Shown: positions 1-10,847 of the stretch, in pieces
How positions within the stretch are numbered: the first letter of the stretch is position 1
Layout: each line of letters begins with the position of its first letter
From: Isoetes taiwanensis
Lineage: Eukaryota; Streptophyta; Lycopodiopsida; Isoetales; Isoetaceae
Length of the DNA stretch: 64,000 bases
Direction: 5' to 3'
Assembly: GCA_021234155.1 (NCBI GenBank)
Contig: JAJEKV010000004.1
Coordinates: forward strand, 11,038,109 to 11,102,108
The notes under the pieces: model-generated
The model's input: the letters and a program-made list of their open reading frames with translations, nothing else
What the model was told of the DNA's origin: nothing
Databases searched by the model: none
Program-made: the position numbers and the translations under genes

Positions 1-116
1 GAAGGGTATCAAGGACCTGGAACAGCTAGAGGAAGAATAGGAAGAAACCAGGCCGACCCCGTTCTTGTGGAGCACATTAAGTATGAGCTCCTAAGGTCAC
101 ATAAGGGGAAGCTAAA
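1..116 (+). pseudogene. 5' piece of an exon interrupted by a transposon
   Basis: An open frame starting at base 1 runs without a stop to the edge of the transposon at 117. It contains ADPVLVEHIKYELLRSHKG and is cut off on the left by the window. The frame continues at 10942 if the transposon and one TAAA target copy are removed, so this is probably one half of a split exon. I do not recognise the protein family. Read through into the transposon, the frame ends within 8 codons at a TAG. Confidence 0.5.
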
Positions 117-205
117 GGGTGAAAGCATGTTGTAGTGGAACAAAAACGTGTATTTTAGCACCACATTTTTGGGTGCTAAGTGTGGTGGGAACTACCGAAT
201 TTGTA
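117..205 (+). repeat. Left terminal inverted repeat
   Basis: The first 18-20 bases match the right end almost perfectly in inverse orientation. After a diverged stretch of about 45 bp, a second matching block (TGTGGTGGGA ... AATTTGTAGTG) is found at about 175-205. Confidence 0.65.
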
Positions 206-452
206 GTGGGAGAGGGAGTTATTTTTTCAAAAATACACATGATTACTTATTCAAAATTTTGTCCTTTCAGTCTTATTCAGGCTTATTCAGCAACGTACAC
301 GATCATTTTCCCTCAAAAACTCTGATCACGCTCCCTTAATCCGGCAAGACCATTTCTGATTCTGAATTTTCATTTTCCCTCAAAAACTCTGATCACGCTC
401 CCTTAATCCGGCAAGACCATTTCTGATTTCTGGCAAGAAGATCGATCACGAA

Positions 453-828
453 ATGGCTCTGATCATACCAGACTTGAATGCCACGGGATACACCTACAAG
501 GAAATGTACAGGCAAGAAAAGCATTACGCCACACAAGAAGAAATCGAGTACGTTTGGGGACCGAAAGTATTAGGAAAATCCACTTACGGTGGGTTGCATT
601 CTAGATTTGGGGATGCCCATGATTCTCTGTTGTTTAGAATATTGTTTTGTTTCATCATGCAGGTTGAAGAATCGAGCAAGGAGAGGTATAATGAATATAT
701 GTGCCTTTACAAAAAAATCACAGGCGGGGAAGTGTGCACAGGGAGGGGAGGCATGGTCTCACACAAAAGGAAAAGAAACTATGGCTGAGTTTGCATATTA
801 CCTTCACACAAAAGAAAAAAAGAAATAA
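453..828 (+). CDS. Hypothetical ORF/exons near the left end of the transposon
   Basis: A start at 453 opens a frame beginning MALIIPDLNATGYTYKEMYR and running to about 588, where ACG|GTGGGT could be a donor. A good acceptor (CATCATGCAG) ends at 662. Beyond it two frames are open: one ends at 788, and the other (with EAWSHTKGKETMAEF) ends at 828. The phases do not join cleanly at these sites, so either a different donor is used or the gene is decayed. No family recognised. An alternative is chance ORFs, but the amino acid composition looks coding. Confidence 0.3.
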
Positions 829-1289
829 AATGCGGTTGAGTTTACGGCAATTCAAGTTAAGAGAAAAGAGTCAGGGAAAATCGAAAAAAAGCCTCTCCGT
901 CCCAGCGTAAGAGGAAGAATGCAAGCATTTCAAATAGTGAGGAAGCTTGAACAAGAGCAACATGCCATAGATGATGCTTCCTCTCTTGAAATGACTAGGC
1001 CACAATTCAAGCCTCCTCAATTTTGTAAGAAGAATCTCGGGGAAAATCAGTGCAAAAAATAGGTACTTTTCAATCCTCTTCATATATTTTAACCACTTAT
1101 GGAACCACCATATGATGCAATTTAATATTGGAGGCTGATTATTTTCAAACAAAAGGTCTAGCAAGCTTGAACAATCGTGGTACACCACTTACTTCTTCAT
1201 TTGGGTGTGTTGTAAGTTATGTGTAGGAAATTTGTCTTTGCTAGTTTCGAGTTGTGGTGGATAATTTCAGTTTCACGTTGTGGTAGTAT

Positions 1290-1860
1290 GTAGCTCCAAA
1301 TGTGTTCTGTGGACAGTCATATGGTGCCAATTATATGTTAATAATGTAGTTTGTAGCATATGTAGTGTCACATATAGTACCAAGCGTGGTACCTTTTTAC
1401 GAATAGTGAATTGGCTTCCATATGTTTCTATACTTAGTGTCATATGTGATGTTAGATATGGTGATACTTGTGAATGGTGGATTATGCGCCATATGTGGTG
1501 CCAAGCTAGCTGCGCTAAATATTGCACCACGCTATCCGCCACATATGGGGTGGTGGATGCCGGATGTGGTGCCTTACATTGCATTGTGGTGCCACATGTG
1601 GTGTCTAATGTGGCACCACTATGGATCCACATTTTGCACCACATGTGGTGTCTTTGGCGCCATTTGTGGTGCGAAGTAATGGATTGCCATATGTGGTGCC
1701 TTGGGTGCATTGTGGTGCCATATGTGGTGTGGCATGTGGCACCCGGTTTGGTGCCACATGCCACACCACATGTGGTGAATATGGCGCCATTTGTGGTGCA
1801 AAGTTTGTCATGATGGAATTTGTGGTGTGTAAAGTGGTGCTGTTGTGTCATGTGGTACTA
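1290..1860. repeat. GTGGTGCC/CACATGTGG subterminal repeat array
   Basis: The motif ATGTGGTGCC and its variants recur about 25 times in both orientations, often as the palindrome CCACATGTGG. The open frames on both strands here are by-products of the repeat. The position near a transposon end suggests subterminal protein-binding repeats (inference). Confidence 0.7.
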
Positions 1861-1903
1861 ACCTTGGATTACTTTCGGATGAATTCAACAGGACTTTGGG
1901 AGA

Positions 1904-2380
1904 ATGGATCAACTCTACAAGATCGAAGAAGTGATTGATGTAAAGGCAAGGTTGCGAACTTGTGATCAAAAACTGCGCGAGGTGCTACAAATGAAGGTTG
2001 ACAACTTGAGTTCCGGCCAGAAGATGAATAAAGATTTAAAAAAATGGGAAGGAATGATTAAGGATAAACCAAGTTGTGCGAGGCGGTATTCGGGCTATAT
2101 GCCAAGATCTGAGGCTGGTGAAGGAACTATTACCGGAACTTGAGCGGACAAAAATCGAGGAGCTTAATCTGGCCGTCGGTCGGCCGGGAAGCGGAACACA
2201 ACAAACATTGAAAGTCTTTGGAACCAAGGTTAGAGAGGTTTACGTCTTGCAAGGACCGTCTTTCTTTATTTGTCTTGGATCCACTACTTCGGACCTTGAT
2301 AAGGTGAAGATTATGGTAGTGGCTGTCCATTACGTGGCAAGATCCTCCGGTGGATGGGGAAACCACTACCAACTTTGATT
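1904..2380 (+). CDS. Hypothetical coiled-coil-like protein, frameshifted or spliced
   Basis: The frame from 1904 reads MDQLYKIEEVIDVKARLRTC and then a lysine/glutamate-rich helical stretch with LREVLQMKVDNL. At about 2080 the coding character passes to another frame (AICQDLRLVKELLPELERTK), which stays open to about 2380. The heptad-like leucines suggest a coiled coil. The frame change implies a 1-nt indel or a missed short intron. It lies inside the 10.8-kb transposon just after the subterminal array and may be an exon of a transposon gene. Family not recognised. Confidence 0.35.
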
Positions 2381-2720
2381 CTTGAATGCAGTCACCAATA
2401 CCATCTTCCATGTCCTTTCGGCCTCTTGAGGTACTTCATAACAAAATTCACGAAGTGCTTAGTATAATTGTATTCTCATTGACAAATTTCGTTCACTTTG
2501 CGAGGGATTTGTAATCACATTGCATTGAGAATTCTTTGTCATGAATTTTCTCTGACATGGGTACAAGCCTTAGGTGTGAGTAGGGAGGATCAAAAGCAAC
2601 TTCAAGCTACTTTGAGGCACTACTGGTGAGCACTTATAGGTAGCTTAGTTTACATGCTAAGGGCCTGATGTAAGGGACAGATGCCAATTAGGATTAGTGG
2701 ACTTCCTAATCTTTCACCCT

Positions 2721-3110
2721 GGCTTAGTCTCTTTCGTTTGTCCTGTTTGATGTGTCTAATTTGCCCCCTAGGATGAGGTCGCTCACTCATTTTAGGTGGC
2801 GAATTAGATACATCAAGCAGGAAACTCGAAAAGAGAGTAAGCCTGGCTTAGTCTCCTTCGTTTTCTGTTTGTCGTATCTAATTTGCCCCCTAGGATGACA
2901 TCGCTCACTCAGGTGGCGAATTAGATACATCAAGCAGGAAACTCGAAAAGGGAGTAAGCCCGACATAAAACAAGATCCTGGCTGGCTTAGTCTCTCTTGC
3001 TTCTCCTGTTTTGTGTATCTAAAGTGCCCCCTGGGATGAGATCGCTCGCTCATTTTAGGGGACACTTTAGATATATAAAAACAGGAACATCATAAAGAGA
3101 GTAAAAAAGT
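2721..3110. repeat. Three tandem foldback (hairpin) units
   Basis: Units at 2721-2843, 2845-2960 and 2984-3110 each form a long imperfect stem. The left arm is GGCTTAGTCTCTTTCG ... TGTCTAATTTGCC. The right arm is GGCGAATTAGATACATCA ... CGAAAAGAGAGTAAGCC. The loop holds GGATGAGRTCGCTC. In unit 3 the stem has changed on both sides (TCTAAAGTGCCCC against GGGGACACTTTAGA) and pairing is kept. No protein-coding signal. Confidence 0.75.
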
Positions 3111-3170
3111 CTGGAGCTTAGTTAAAAAAATCAAAGCATAGTTACAATCAATTGTGATTCAATTCCAGGT

Positions 3171-3906
3171 TTGCAGAGCATGGTGCCGTTTACTAATTCA
3201 GGTCTAACTGTTCATACTGGTGGCAATGACTATGTGAGTCCATCTAGCACACCAAAAAGGGAATTATTTTCTACCCTCAAAGGTAACCAAGTCTTGTTTG
3301 ATGCAATTGGGATATGTAGCTTACTTCTTCATCCCTACTTTGTAGATATAGATGTACAATGTGGTCAGTTAGGGGGACAAGACACTCACACCCCTTGAAA
3401 GCATTAGACAGATAGAAACTTCGGGCAAATCGAGAAGATGCATCGAGGTTCTGAGGAAGTCGGACAAATCGGTAGATGTCAACAAATCGGTAGGTGCATC
3501 AAGTCAAGCTCCGATGGGTGCTCCAAACGGACAACACCGCCCGGATCGCCGGATGCATTAAGTCATGCTCCACACCAATCGCCAAATCAGCAGATGCATC
3601 AGGTTATGATCTGAACAAATCGTTTGGTGAATGTAAGTCACAAGGTAACTTCCAACCTTTTGTGCCTGTCTTCTTTTTAATTTGACCCATATAGTTACCG
3701 AATCTGTTAAATTTTTGCAGGTTTGGAAGTGTCTCGAGGAGAAAAAGCAAGAGCGAGAATTCCAAGCAAAAAGACACCTCCAAGACATTCTGAAGCGAAG
3801 TTTCCAGCCACTGCACGAAGAGATCTTTGAAGCAGAAGTTTCGACCACGCACCAAGAAATCTTTGAAGCGAAGTTTCCAGCCCCGCACCAACTCGTCCAT
3901 CCATGA
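3171..3906 (+). CDS. Possible exons of an unknown transposon gene
   Basis: An acceptor-like CCAGGTTTGCAG lies just before a frame containing MVPFTNSGLTVHTGGNDYVS, open to 3398. A second acceptor (AATTTTTGCAG, ending 3720) precedes a frame rich in Glu, Lys and Gln (WKCLEEKKQEREFQAKRHLQ) that ends at 3906. The second frame carries an internal repeat, EIFEAEV/EIFEAKF. No family recognised and the joins are not established. Confidence 0.25.
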
Positions 3907-4911
3907 AGACTACAAGGTTAAGCCCAATCCTCGCTTGTTTTTACTACAATGGAGTTCGGGTAGAAGCTATGACAAGAGTAAGTCCATACCCTTTGCCAAA
4001 GAAGATGATGTTAAGTTGATCACACTTAACGAGAACCAAGTGGGTAGTAACTAGACCGAGCTGGGCGAGTTCATAGATTGGTGCGGTCGGAATTTTCATA
4101 TAGCACTTTGGTCCAGCCTGCGGGCTCAAAACTTGAGAGTCATAGTTAAAGGAGCATTGATGAAACACAAGGACAAATTCAAGTTCATATGGAGTCGGGA
4201 TCAACGTACCAACACAAATTTATTTAACAATTAAAAAGCCAATTTTTTTGAAGCACGAAAAAGGTCTACGATTTAATTTCCGGGTTTCACAAAAGAGAAC
4301 GTGCTTCTCATTGATGACAGAGATACAAAGGGTACCTCAATCGCCAAACACCATGATCTGTCCAAACAATTTGGAGCCACGGCGAGTAGATGGCAATTTC
4401 CTCATGAATGATCTAAAGGTTTGGCTTGAGGGGATTCTTTGAAGGCGGGGAATGTGCAAAGTTATGTCGAAATCAACAAAATCTTTGAATATGTTTGACA
4501 CGAGAGTCAAATTTGTATTAATATGATGAAAAACATAGAACTAAAGCCTAGAAATAGTATTATTGTGTATATGATGTAACCTCTCTTAACTTTTTAATAT
4601 AAACGAAGTTTTACTTCAATTGTTCATTTCTTGGCTATTTCAATGTTCCTCAAGGTTTTCAATGATCTTCCATTTGCTGAATGTAAACTTACACCACCAA
4701 AGACGAGGATTTGCAGGTGTTAGGCGCACATCCAGGCCGTAAGAACACTTGCCACTTGAAGTGTTTAAAGGACAGAGGAGCCTCTTGTGCTTGATCAAGA
4801 GGCAATCGAGAATATTGGAGAAAAGTAGGGATTGGTTCGGTGGTGAGGATATTCCATTTCTTCATGAGGTTAGTAATTTAATGTAAACAACTCAGATTTG
4901 AAGTCTTACAT

Positions 4912-5139
4912 TTGTTTCTTAAATCATCTTGTTTTACGGACCTTGGACTTTGGCGGTGTATGCACCAATTACGCATCAAGCATGACATGGAGCGAGAGGA
5001 TCCGCTCATTTACACATTCTTGTCGAAGCGAGCTTGCTTCAAAGGACAAACTGTTGAACCCCTGAACTTGCAATTTGAATGTACCATTCTGCCCGACATG
5101 TTATCGGCTAAACCTTTGGGCCGGTGTATGTCATTGTAG
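4912..5139 (+). CDS. Hypothetical ORF in transposon
   Basis: A 75-codon open frame contains CMHQLRIKHDMEREDPLIYT. An acceptor-like site and AT-rich sequence precede it. It sits between the exon-like blocks at 3171-3906 and 5222-5585 on the same strand, so it may be an internal exon. Family unknown; chance ORF not excluded. Confidence 0.25.
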   Translation: MFLKSSCFTDLGLWRCMHQLRIKHDMEREDPLIYTFLSKRACFKGQTVEPLNLQFECTILPDMLSAKPLGRCMSL

Positions 5140-5221
5140 GTCTTGGAGGTCGCCCGGTTAAATGTCGACCCGGTGTGTACCATTTTGTGACCTAGAAATG
5201 TACAAGGGGCTCAGGAGCCTG

Positions 5222-5585
5222 TCATGAGTTTTGTTGAGGATGCAAACACAAAATTCCCAAGCACCATAAAAGCTGCGCCACAAGAAAATTACAAGTTCCC
5301 CACTTTCGGTCGATTCTTTGGTCGTGTGGTCCTGCTATATGTGTCTTTGTAAAGAAAGTTGTGGCTGCAGCAATGCGAGACTTGGACATACTATCCCAAT
5401 GCAAGGTGAGTTCGTAAATTTGAAGGTATTACTCATCCAATGTGAGGCCTGATATGTTTGTTGCAGGGTGTACCAATTTCTAGTGGCGAGCTGTTGGACA
5501 CGCGCAGAATGATGATTGATGTTGTGAAGCACAGTTGCTCTAGTAATGAAGCTGAGGTTGACAGATCAATAGATCTTTACTTGTA
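5222..5585 (+). CDS. Two terminal exons of an unknown plus-strand transposon gene
   Basis: A coding stretch around 5222-5404 reads through AAAMRDLDILSQCK to a perfect donor (CAAG|GTGAGT). The acceptor TTGTTGCAG ends at 5467. After it the frame continues GVPISSGELLDTRRMMIDVV and stops at 5585 after SIDLYL. The splice keeps the phase. Upstream the apparent frame changes once, at about 5350. A TTGTAAT-rich 3' region follows. No domain recognised. Confidence 0.4.
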
Positions 5586-5769
5586 ATCACATGTTTGTAT
5601 TATTGTAATCAAAGAGGTTATTCTTGTAAACCTATTCTTTCATTGACACTCTAATGTACATTGTTGTATACTATTGTATACAATAGACTTTTCTGGCTGA
5701 CCAGAGCAACACTCTGGTGGAGTTCAAATCTCCAGAAGAAATTGATGTATTCAAAGATTCATGACAATG

Positions 5770-6670
5770 TGGTGATACATGTCGTGATAGATGTGGTGAT
5801 GCAAATGGTGCATGTGGTGAATCATGTGGTGCATTTGGTGAACCATGTGGTGAATCATGTGGTGAATCATAGGTGGCATGTTGGAGCTTACGTGGCATGT
5901 TGGAGCCTAGGTGGCATGTTTGAGCCACCTTGGCATGTTGGAGCCTAGGTGGCATATTTGAGCCACCTTGGCATGCTTGAGCCTTTACATGACCTTTGTT
6001 ACATGTTTGACTTTCATTGACCAACATGTTTGGTGATGCAAATGGTGCATGTGGTGAATCATGTGGTGCATTTGGTGAATCATGTGGTGAAGCATGTGGT
6101 GAACCATAGGTGGCATGTTGGAGCCTAGGTGGCATGTTTGAGCCACCTTGGCATGTTGGAGCCTAGGTGGCATATTTGAGCCACCTTGGCATGCTTGAGC
6201 CTTTACATGACCTTTGTTACATGTTTGACTTTCATTGACCAACATGTTTGGTGATGCAAATGGTGCATGTGGTGAATCATGTGGTGCATTTGGTGAATCA
6301 TGTGGTGAAGCATGTGGTGAACCATAGGTGGCATGTTGGAGCCTAGGTGGCATGTTTGAGCCACCTTGGCATGTTGGAGCCTAGGTGGCATATTTGAGCC
6401 ACCTTGGCATGCTTGAGCCTTTACATGACCTTTGTTACATGTTTGACTTTCATTGACCAACATGTTTGGTGATGCAAATGGTGCATGTGGTGAATCATGT
6501 GGTGCATTTGGTGAATCATGTGGTGAAGCATGGCATGTTGGAGCTTACGTGGCATGTTTGAGCCACCTTGGCATGTTGGAGCCTAGGTGGCATATTTGAG
6601 CCACCTTGGCATGCTTGAGCCTTTACATGACCTTTGTTACATGTTTGACTTTCATTGACCAACATGTTTG
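5770..6670. repeat. 218-bp tandem repeat (about four units)
   Basis: Units begin with AACATGTTTGGTGATGC at 6023, 6241 and 6459. The spacing is exactly 218 bp, followed by a 202-bp unit and a partial unit before 6023. Each unit is built of shorter repeats: GGTGAATCATGTGGTG and TTGGAGCCTAGGTGGCAT / TTTGAGCCACCTTGGCAT. Neighbouring units are nearly identical, pointing to recent amplification. Long minus-strand frames through it are periodic artefacts. Confidence 0.9.
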
Positions 6671-6942
6671 GTGAAGCGTAAGTCAACAATTGAAGTCAAC
6701 AATCAATTTACACTAGCTAATTATAACTAAAATTACTAAACAAGTGCCAAGCCAACATAATATGATTGGTGTCCATAATATGATTGGTGTCCAAAAATTT
6801 ATGTTTTTTAGAAAATAAAATAATGGTCATTTCGAGGTTATTATTAGTATATCCTACTAAATCATTACGATTAAGATACTAATGGTACGAAATCCTAAAA
6901 TCGTAGCCTACGAAATTAATTTCACGCCAGCCTTTATAGGCT

Positions 6943-7487
6943 ATGGTCGTGAAGGAGAAGCATCGTCCAATTCCTTCCAACAGAATGTCGAAGCGCTGCC
7001 GCTCTCCCTCCAGCGTAGCCTCTCCCTCTCGCTCTGCCTCCCCTGGCCCTTCTAAGCGCCGGAAACTGCTTTCAGTTCCTTTGGCACAGGTCCTTGCCAG
7101 TTATGGCATAGGATCTTGGCCAAATTTTCATTTGCAGGAGCCCGAGCCTGAGAGCCCTGAACATGAGAGCCCTGAGCCCGAGAGCCCTTCCTCTGATTCC
7201 ACCTCTTCTGAAAGCTCTGAAGATCTTTCAGAGCTTTCAGAAGAGGAGGAATCCTCCTCCAATTTCGACTCATCTGATGCAGCTTCTTCTGATGAGCAAA
7301 TTGATTCTGAAGATTCTGATAATGAATGGAGTGAACACGAGACCGAAGAAGAAGAAGAAGAAGAACAGAAAAATTTTTTGGAACTCCAAAATTTTCTGCA
7401 GAGTAAGTAGCATGCATGCATTCGATTTTTGCATTCTTTTTACATTCTAAACTAATTTTCTTCACTTTTCTTACAGATGAAGCTTGA
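6943..7487 (+). CDS. Acidic/serine-rich nuclear-type protein, two exons
   Basis: Exon 1 (6943-7402) ends at GCAGA|GTAAGT. The intron is 7403-7476 (acceptor TTCTTACAG). Exon 2 (7477-7487) adds Asn-Glu-Ala and a stop, giving about 156 residues. A basic, Ser/Pro-rich head contains SRSASPGPSKRRKL, a likely nuclear localisation signal. An acidic tail follows with EPEPESPEHESPEPESP, Ser/Glu runs and an E-rich stretch. A TATA-like CTTTATAGG lies only 10 nt before the first ATG, so the ATG at 6985 (MSKRCRSPSS) is the better start, giving about 142 residues. Nothing marks it as an enzyme. Acidic tails occur in chromatin-binding proteins, but function is unknown. It is carried within the 10.8-kb transposon. 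Confidence 0.55.
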
Positions 7488-7539
7488 AGTCCCGGGAAGC
7501 CACCTTTTTTTTTTTTTTTTTTCTTTTTGATCAAGTTCG

Positions 7540-8000
7540 TCTCTGAGGGCCTTTTGTGCCTTTGTATTTTAAAAAAAAAACAAATGGTATATAGGCCTTA
7601 GTGCCTTCATTTGATCTCACCCCCTTGTTGATCTCACCCCCTTGTGAACTCACCCCTTGTGATACAGGCCTTAGTGCCTCTTTGTAATATATATGATGAC
7701 CTTAGTGCCTTTTTGAATATATGATGGCCTTAGTGCCTTTTTGAACCTTGTGTAAATTTCTAATTCTGAAGTATTCTGGTATTTTCTGTTTTAACATATG
7801 ATGGCCTTGTGCCAACTGTAATCCAGGCCTTGTGCCTTTTGTTTAATCCAGAAAATAGTTTGTAATGGCTTTGTGTCTTGTGTAAATTTGTGCCTTGTGT
7901 AAATTTCTAATTGTTTTTTTTACCCGGGCCTGTTTCTAAAAAGCAGATACCCACGTGCCTTAGTGCCTTTCTTTGATCTCACCCATATGTCTAATGGGCT
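7540..8000. repeat. Degenerate GGCCTTAGTGCCTTT minisatellite
   Basis: GGCCTT(A)GTGCCTTT and shortened forms recur about a dozen times between 7540 and 7970, mixed with CTCACCCCCTTGT repeats. It directly follows the acidic-protein gene and probably includes its 3' UTR. Confidence 0.7.
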
Positions 8001-8493
8001 TGTGCAAGTTTAATTCGGTTTAATTGGTTTAATCGGTTATACCTTGGAATTCATTCAACATTCAAGTACAAATTTCTGTAACTGAAGCATAAAAAATGAG
8101 AATGCAAAACAGAAACTTCTTTATATTCATAAAAGTATCTATACAGTACCCTTTACACAATTGCCACAGTAAGTGGATTTTCCTAATACTTTCATATCAA
8201 TTCAGGGATCTAATTTGGGATCCATATATTGCTGTCACCAAAATCAGTCAAGATACTATCAGGAATCTGAGAGCCATTCCATTTTCTGACCGGGTCAAAA
8301 AATGGTCAATGCCCCTGGCTGATTATGGTGAAATCTGTGGTGAAAGCCGTGGTGAAAACTGTGGTGAAGCTGTGGTGATGCAAACGTTGTTTTTATATTT
8401 CAAAGGGAGAAAAATACATATGGAAATCTACCATACCCGGTAGAATAGTTCATACTTCTAGTATTATCAAAATGCATTAGAGATGACATACAG

Positions 8494-9313
8494 TTACTGG
8501 GCCTCAATCAGATCCTGCATTGTGAGATCTGTAACTCTTCTTCTTCCAAGTATGTTCAAGACTTCATCAAGTGTTCCTGCTGAATAGTTGGTGTAATCCA
8601 GCAACACTAAAACATGAGCTTCTCGTTTCTGCTCCCACTTATGATACAGATTCATAAAGTATTGTCTCAGGTTGTTGTGTCTCCATGCATCTGGCCTGTT
8701 GAGCACTTTTTTAATGGCTGAAGCATGGATCATTTCCTGCTTTAGTTGGATGAACATATCCTCTTCCTCAAGCCTGGGGAGAGCTGAGAACTCATCCTCA
8801 GAATCATACACCACCCCCAGAACCCTGTCGGCTGCACCAGCTCTGTTAAGTCTCCTGACTGCATCTGTGTAAACAACATCATCTGTGTAAAACAACATCT
8901 ACTACAAAGAAAGGCAACCGCCTATCACTGCCTTGGCTTCTAATTCTTTAAGCCCATCAGGAATTAACCTATGTTTTAAGCCTAGAATACCTCGGAATTC
9001 ATGGGTCCTCCGCTCCTCTAATATCCGCCTCTGTTCCTGGTTTATTTGCTCCAGTATAGGTCCTACCAGATGCGACTGCATTTGAACTGGTGAAATTGTT
9101 TGTGCTCGTGTTCTCCTTCTGTTTTCTTCCGCCATAGTTGGATTGTGATAAGCCAATGTCTGCATGCAAAACTAGATTTATGGTTTTCCCCCAATGCTTC
9201 TTGCACAGCCAGCTTTTGAATGATTGACCTTGCATTTGATGTGACAGATTTCCAATGATTCTCTGTCCCATTCTGTCCATCCTTAATGTAATTTTTCTGT
9301 GTGTCACTTTCAC
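8494..9313 (-). CDS. Hypothetical spliced protein of the transposon
   Basis: Reading on the minus strand, a frame starting at 9313 (MKVTHRKITLRMDRMGQR) leads to an acceptor-like TTGCATGCAG at about 9160. A frame with MAEENRRRTRAQTISPVQMQ follows, open to 8902. The last block (8898-8494) contains ADRVLGVVYDSEDEFSALP and KVLNRPDAWRHNNLRQYF and ends in DLIEAQ. Exon joins are uncertain, since the candidate 64-nt intron before the last block does not keep phase. The helical, charged composition looks coding. No recognised domain. Confidence 0.4.
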
Positions 9314-9349
9314 CCTGTCAATTAAACGGTGAGATTTCTACTAAACATA

Positions 9350-9740
9350 GCATATATTACAGACATTCATCTTACACCTCGTTATTCACCACACTAGGCA
9401 CCACATAGAATATATTACAGCATTTATTTTACACCATATTTTTAACCACACTAGGCACCACACTAGACACCACACCATGTTATTCACCACACTAGGGACC
9501 ACATAGCATATATTACAGCATTTATTTTACACCATGTTATTCATCACACTAGGCACCATAAAGCGTATATTTAGAGCATTTATTTTACACCATATTTTTC
9601 ACCACACTAGGCACCACATAGCATATATTACAGCATGTATTTTACACCATGTTATTGACCACACTAGGCACCACAAAGCATATATTGACGGCATTTATTT
9701 CACACCACGTGCCTCACCACACTAGGCAAAGCACATATCA
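9350..9740. repeat. About 62-bp tandem repeat with CACCACACTAGGCACCACA
   Basis: About six units share CACACTAGGCACCACA, then AGCATATATTACAGCATTTA and TTTTACACCATGTTATTCAC. CACCAC-containing copies continue more sparsely to about 9850. It mirrors the GTGGTG-rich array near the left end of the transposon, consistent with subterminal repeats. Confidence 0.75.
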
Positions 9741-10225
9741 TATATCACAAAGATTAATAGGCACCACACACCACAAGCAATCACTAACCACGGCAACCAC
9801 ATATCACAAGCAATCACTAACCACATACCACATTAACAATAAAAATGTGGTGAAGATGAAGAAATGAAATAAGCTGTGATTCTTTCGGATAGTGAGTGGC
9901 ATGATCCTCTCTTACATTTCGTTCCAATCTTACGAACTTAACATCCTTTGCATTTGAGAGACCCTCTTGTTTTGGGTCCAAAATTGCTATATATGACAGA
10001 ATTGGGAATTGCATCTGCTCTTCTAACTCTTTTGTACATAACCCATTTCCCCCCTTTGCAATCTATCTCTTCCCTCTTCAATTTTGCTTTGGTAAGATTC
10101 CTAGGATGAACACCCGCCAGTTTACCAAAACCCCGAAACACGGCGGGATTAGCACTTTCGGTATTAATGCTTCCTCTTACGGCCATAGCAAGGCAACTAC
10201 TCTTGGCTGCTAAAAGCATCATTTG

Positions 10226-10662
10226 TTAGACTTCTTCACAAGTTGAATGGAAGCCACGAGGTTCTTCGACCACAATGCTCTTGGCTTGCAAATCTTTCAG
10301 CTCTTCGCCAAGTACGTTGTCCATTGTGTCATCCTGCAGATAATCTAGTAAAACCTCTTTCTTATCGCTGTTAGACAAGACAAGCTTTTAGTGGTGCTAT
10401 GAAATGAAGATAACAATTTTAATACCATCCGACGCCTAGTAGAGGCCGTTCTGGTGGATCCTCCCTCTGCTGTTGCAATTTTTGCTAATTCTTCTTTAGC
10501 TTCCCTTTGTCTTTTCCTTTGGCGTCTTTTATGATCCCGTTCTTGTTCTAGAGTTCTCTTTCTCTTACCTGTGCTCCGGTTTGAGATTTTAGGCAGATTT
10601 GCTTCCAAATTAAATGATTGAAGGTATGAACCGGATTGATCCACAACCGGATTAAGCGCCAT
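10226..10662 (-). CDS. Small basic protein, two exons, near right end of transposon
   Basis: Exon 1 (10662-10426) starts MALNPVVDQSGSYLQSF and ends CGGATG|GTATT. Exon 2 starts at 10333 after the acceptor TTATCTGCAG, reads DDTMDNVLGEELKDLQAKS and stops at 10226. Both exons are in phase 0, giving 114 residues. The centre is strongly basic (GKRKRTLEQERDHKRRQRKR), helical and followed by alanine/glutamate-rich sequence. It resembles a nuclear localisation or DNA-contacting basic region, although no full leucine zipper follows. It sits beside the terminal repeat, where a protein binding transposon ends would be plausible (inference). Confidence 0.6.
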
Positions 10663-10847
10663 AGCCGTGTGTTTCAGGAAAGGCGCGGGTGGGTCGTGGG
10701 TTTAGAAATCGGTTCGGTGGAGATTGGAATGGGACGGGTGGCATAGGAAATTGGAATGGGACGGGTGGCGTAGGAATCGGGTTGTTGCAGTTCAAGAAAT
10801 GATTGAATCCGGGCAGTACATGCACTAGGCGCCAAACAAACATTTAA

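Noticed and set aside
117-140. CACTA-type transposon end (inverse CACTACAACATG)
   Set aside because: Only the left copy has CACTA (the right has CTACTA). The TAAA flanks and restored frame fit an element starting at GGGTG instead.
1273-1851. Long overlapping ORFs on both strands (177-192 codons)
   Set aside because: They are produced by the GTGGTGCC/CACATGTGG repeat, with His/Cys/Thr-periodic translation and no start or promoter context.
5671-6463. Minus-strand His/Pro/Ser-repeat ORFs
   Set aside because: The 218-bp repeat is open in that frame by chance. Identical ORFs restart every unit.
6943-6945. ATG at 6943 as the start of the acidic protein
   Set aside because: A TATA-like box ends only about 10 nt upstream, so transcription would begin after it. 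The ATG at 6985 is preferred, though not proven.
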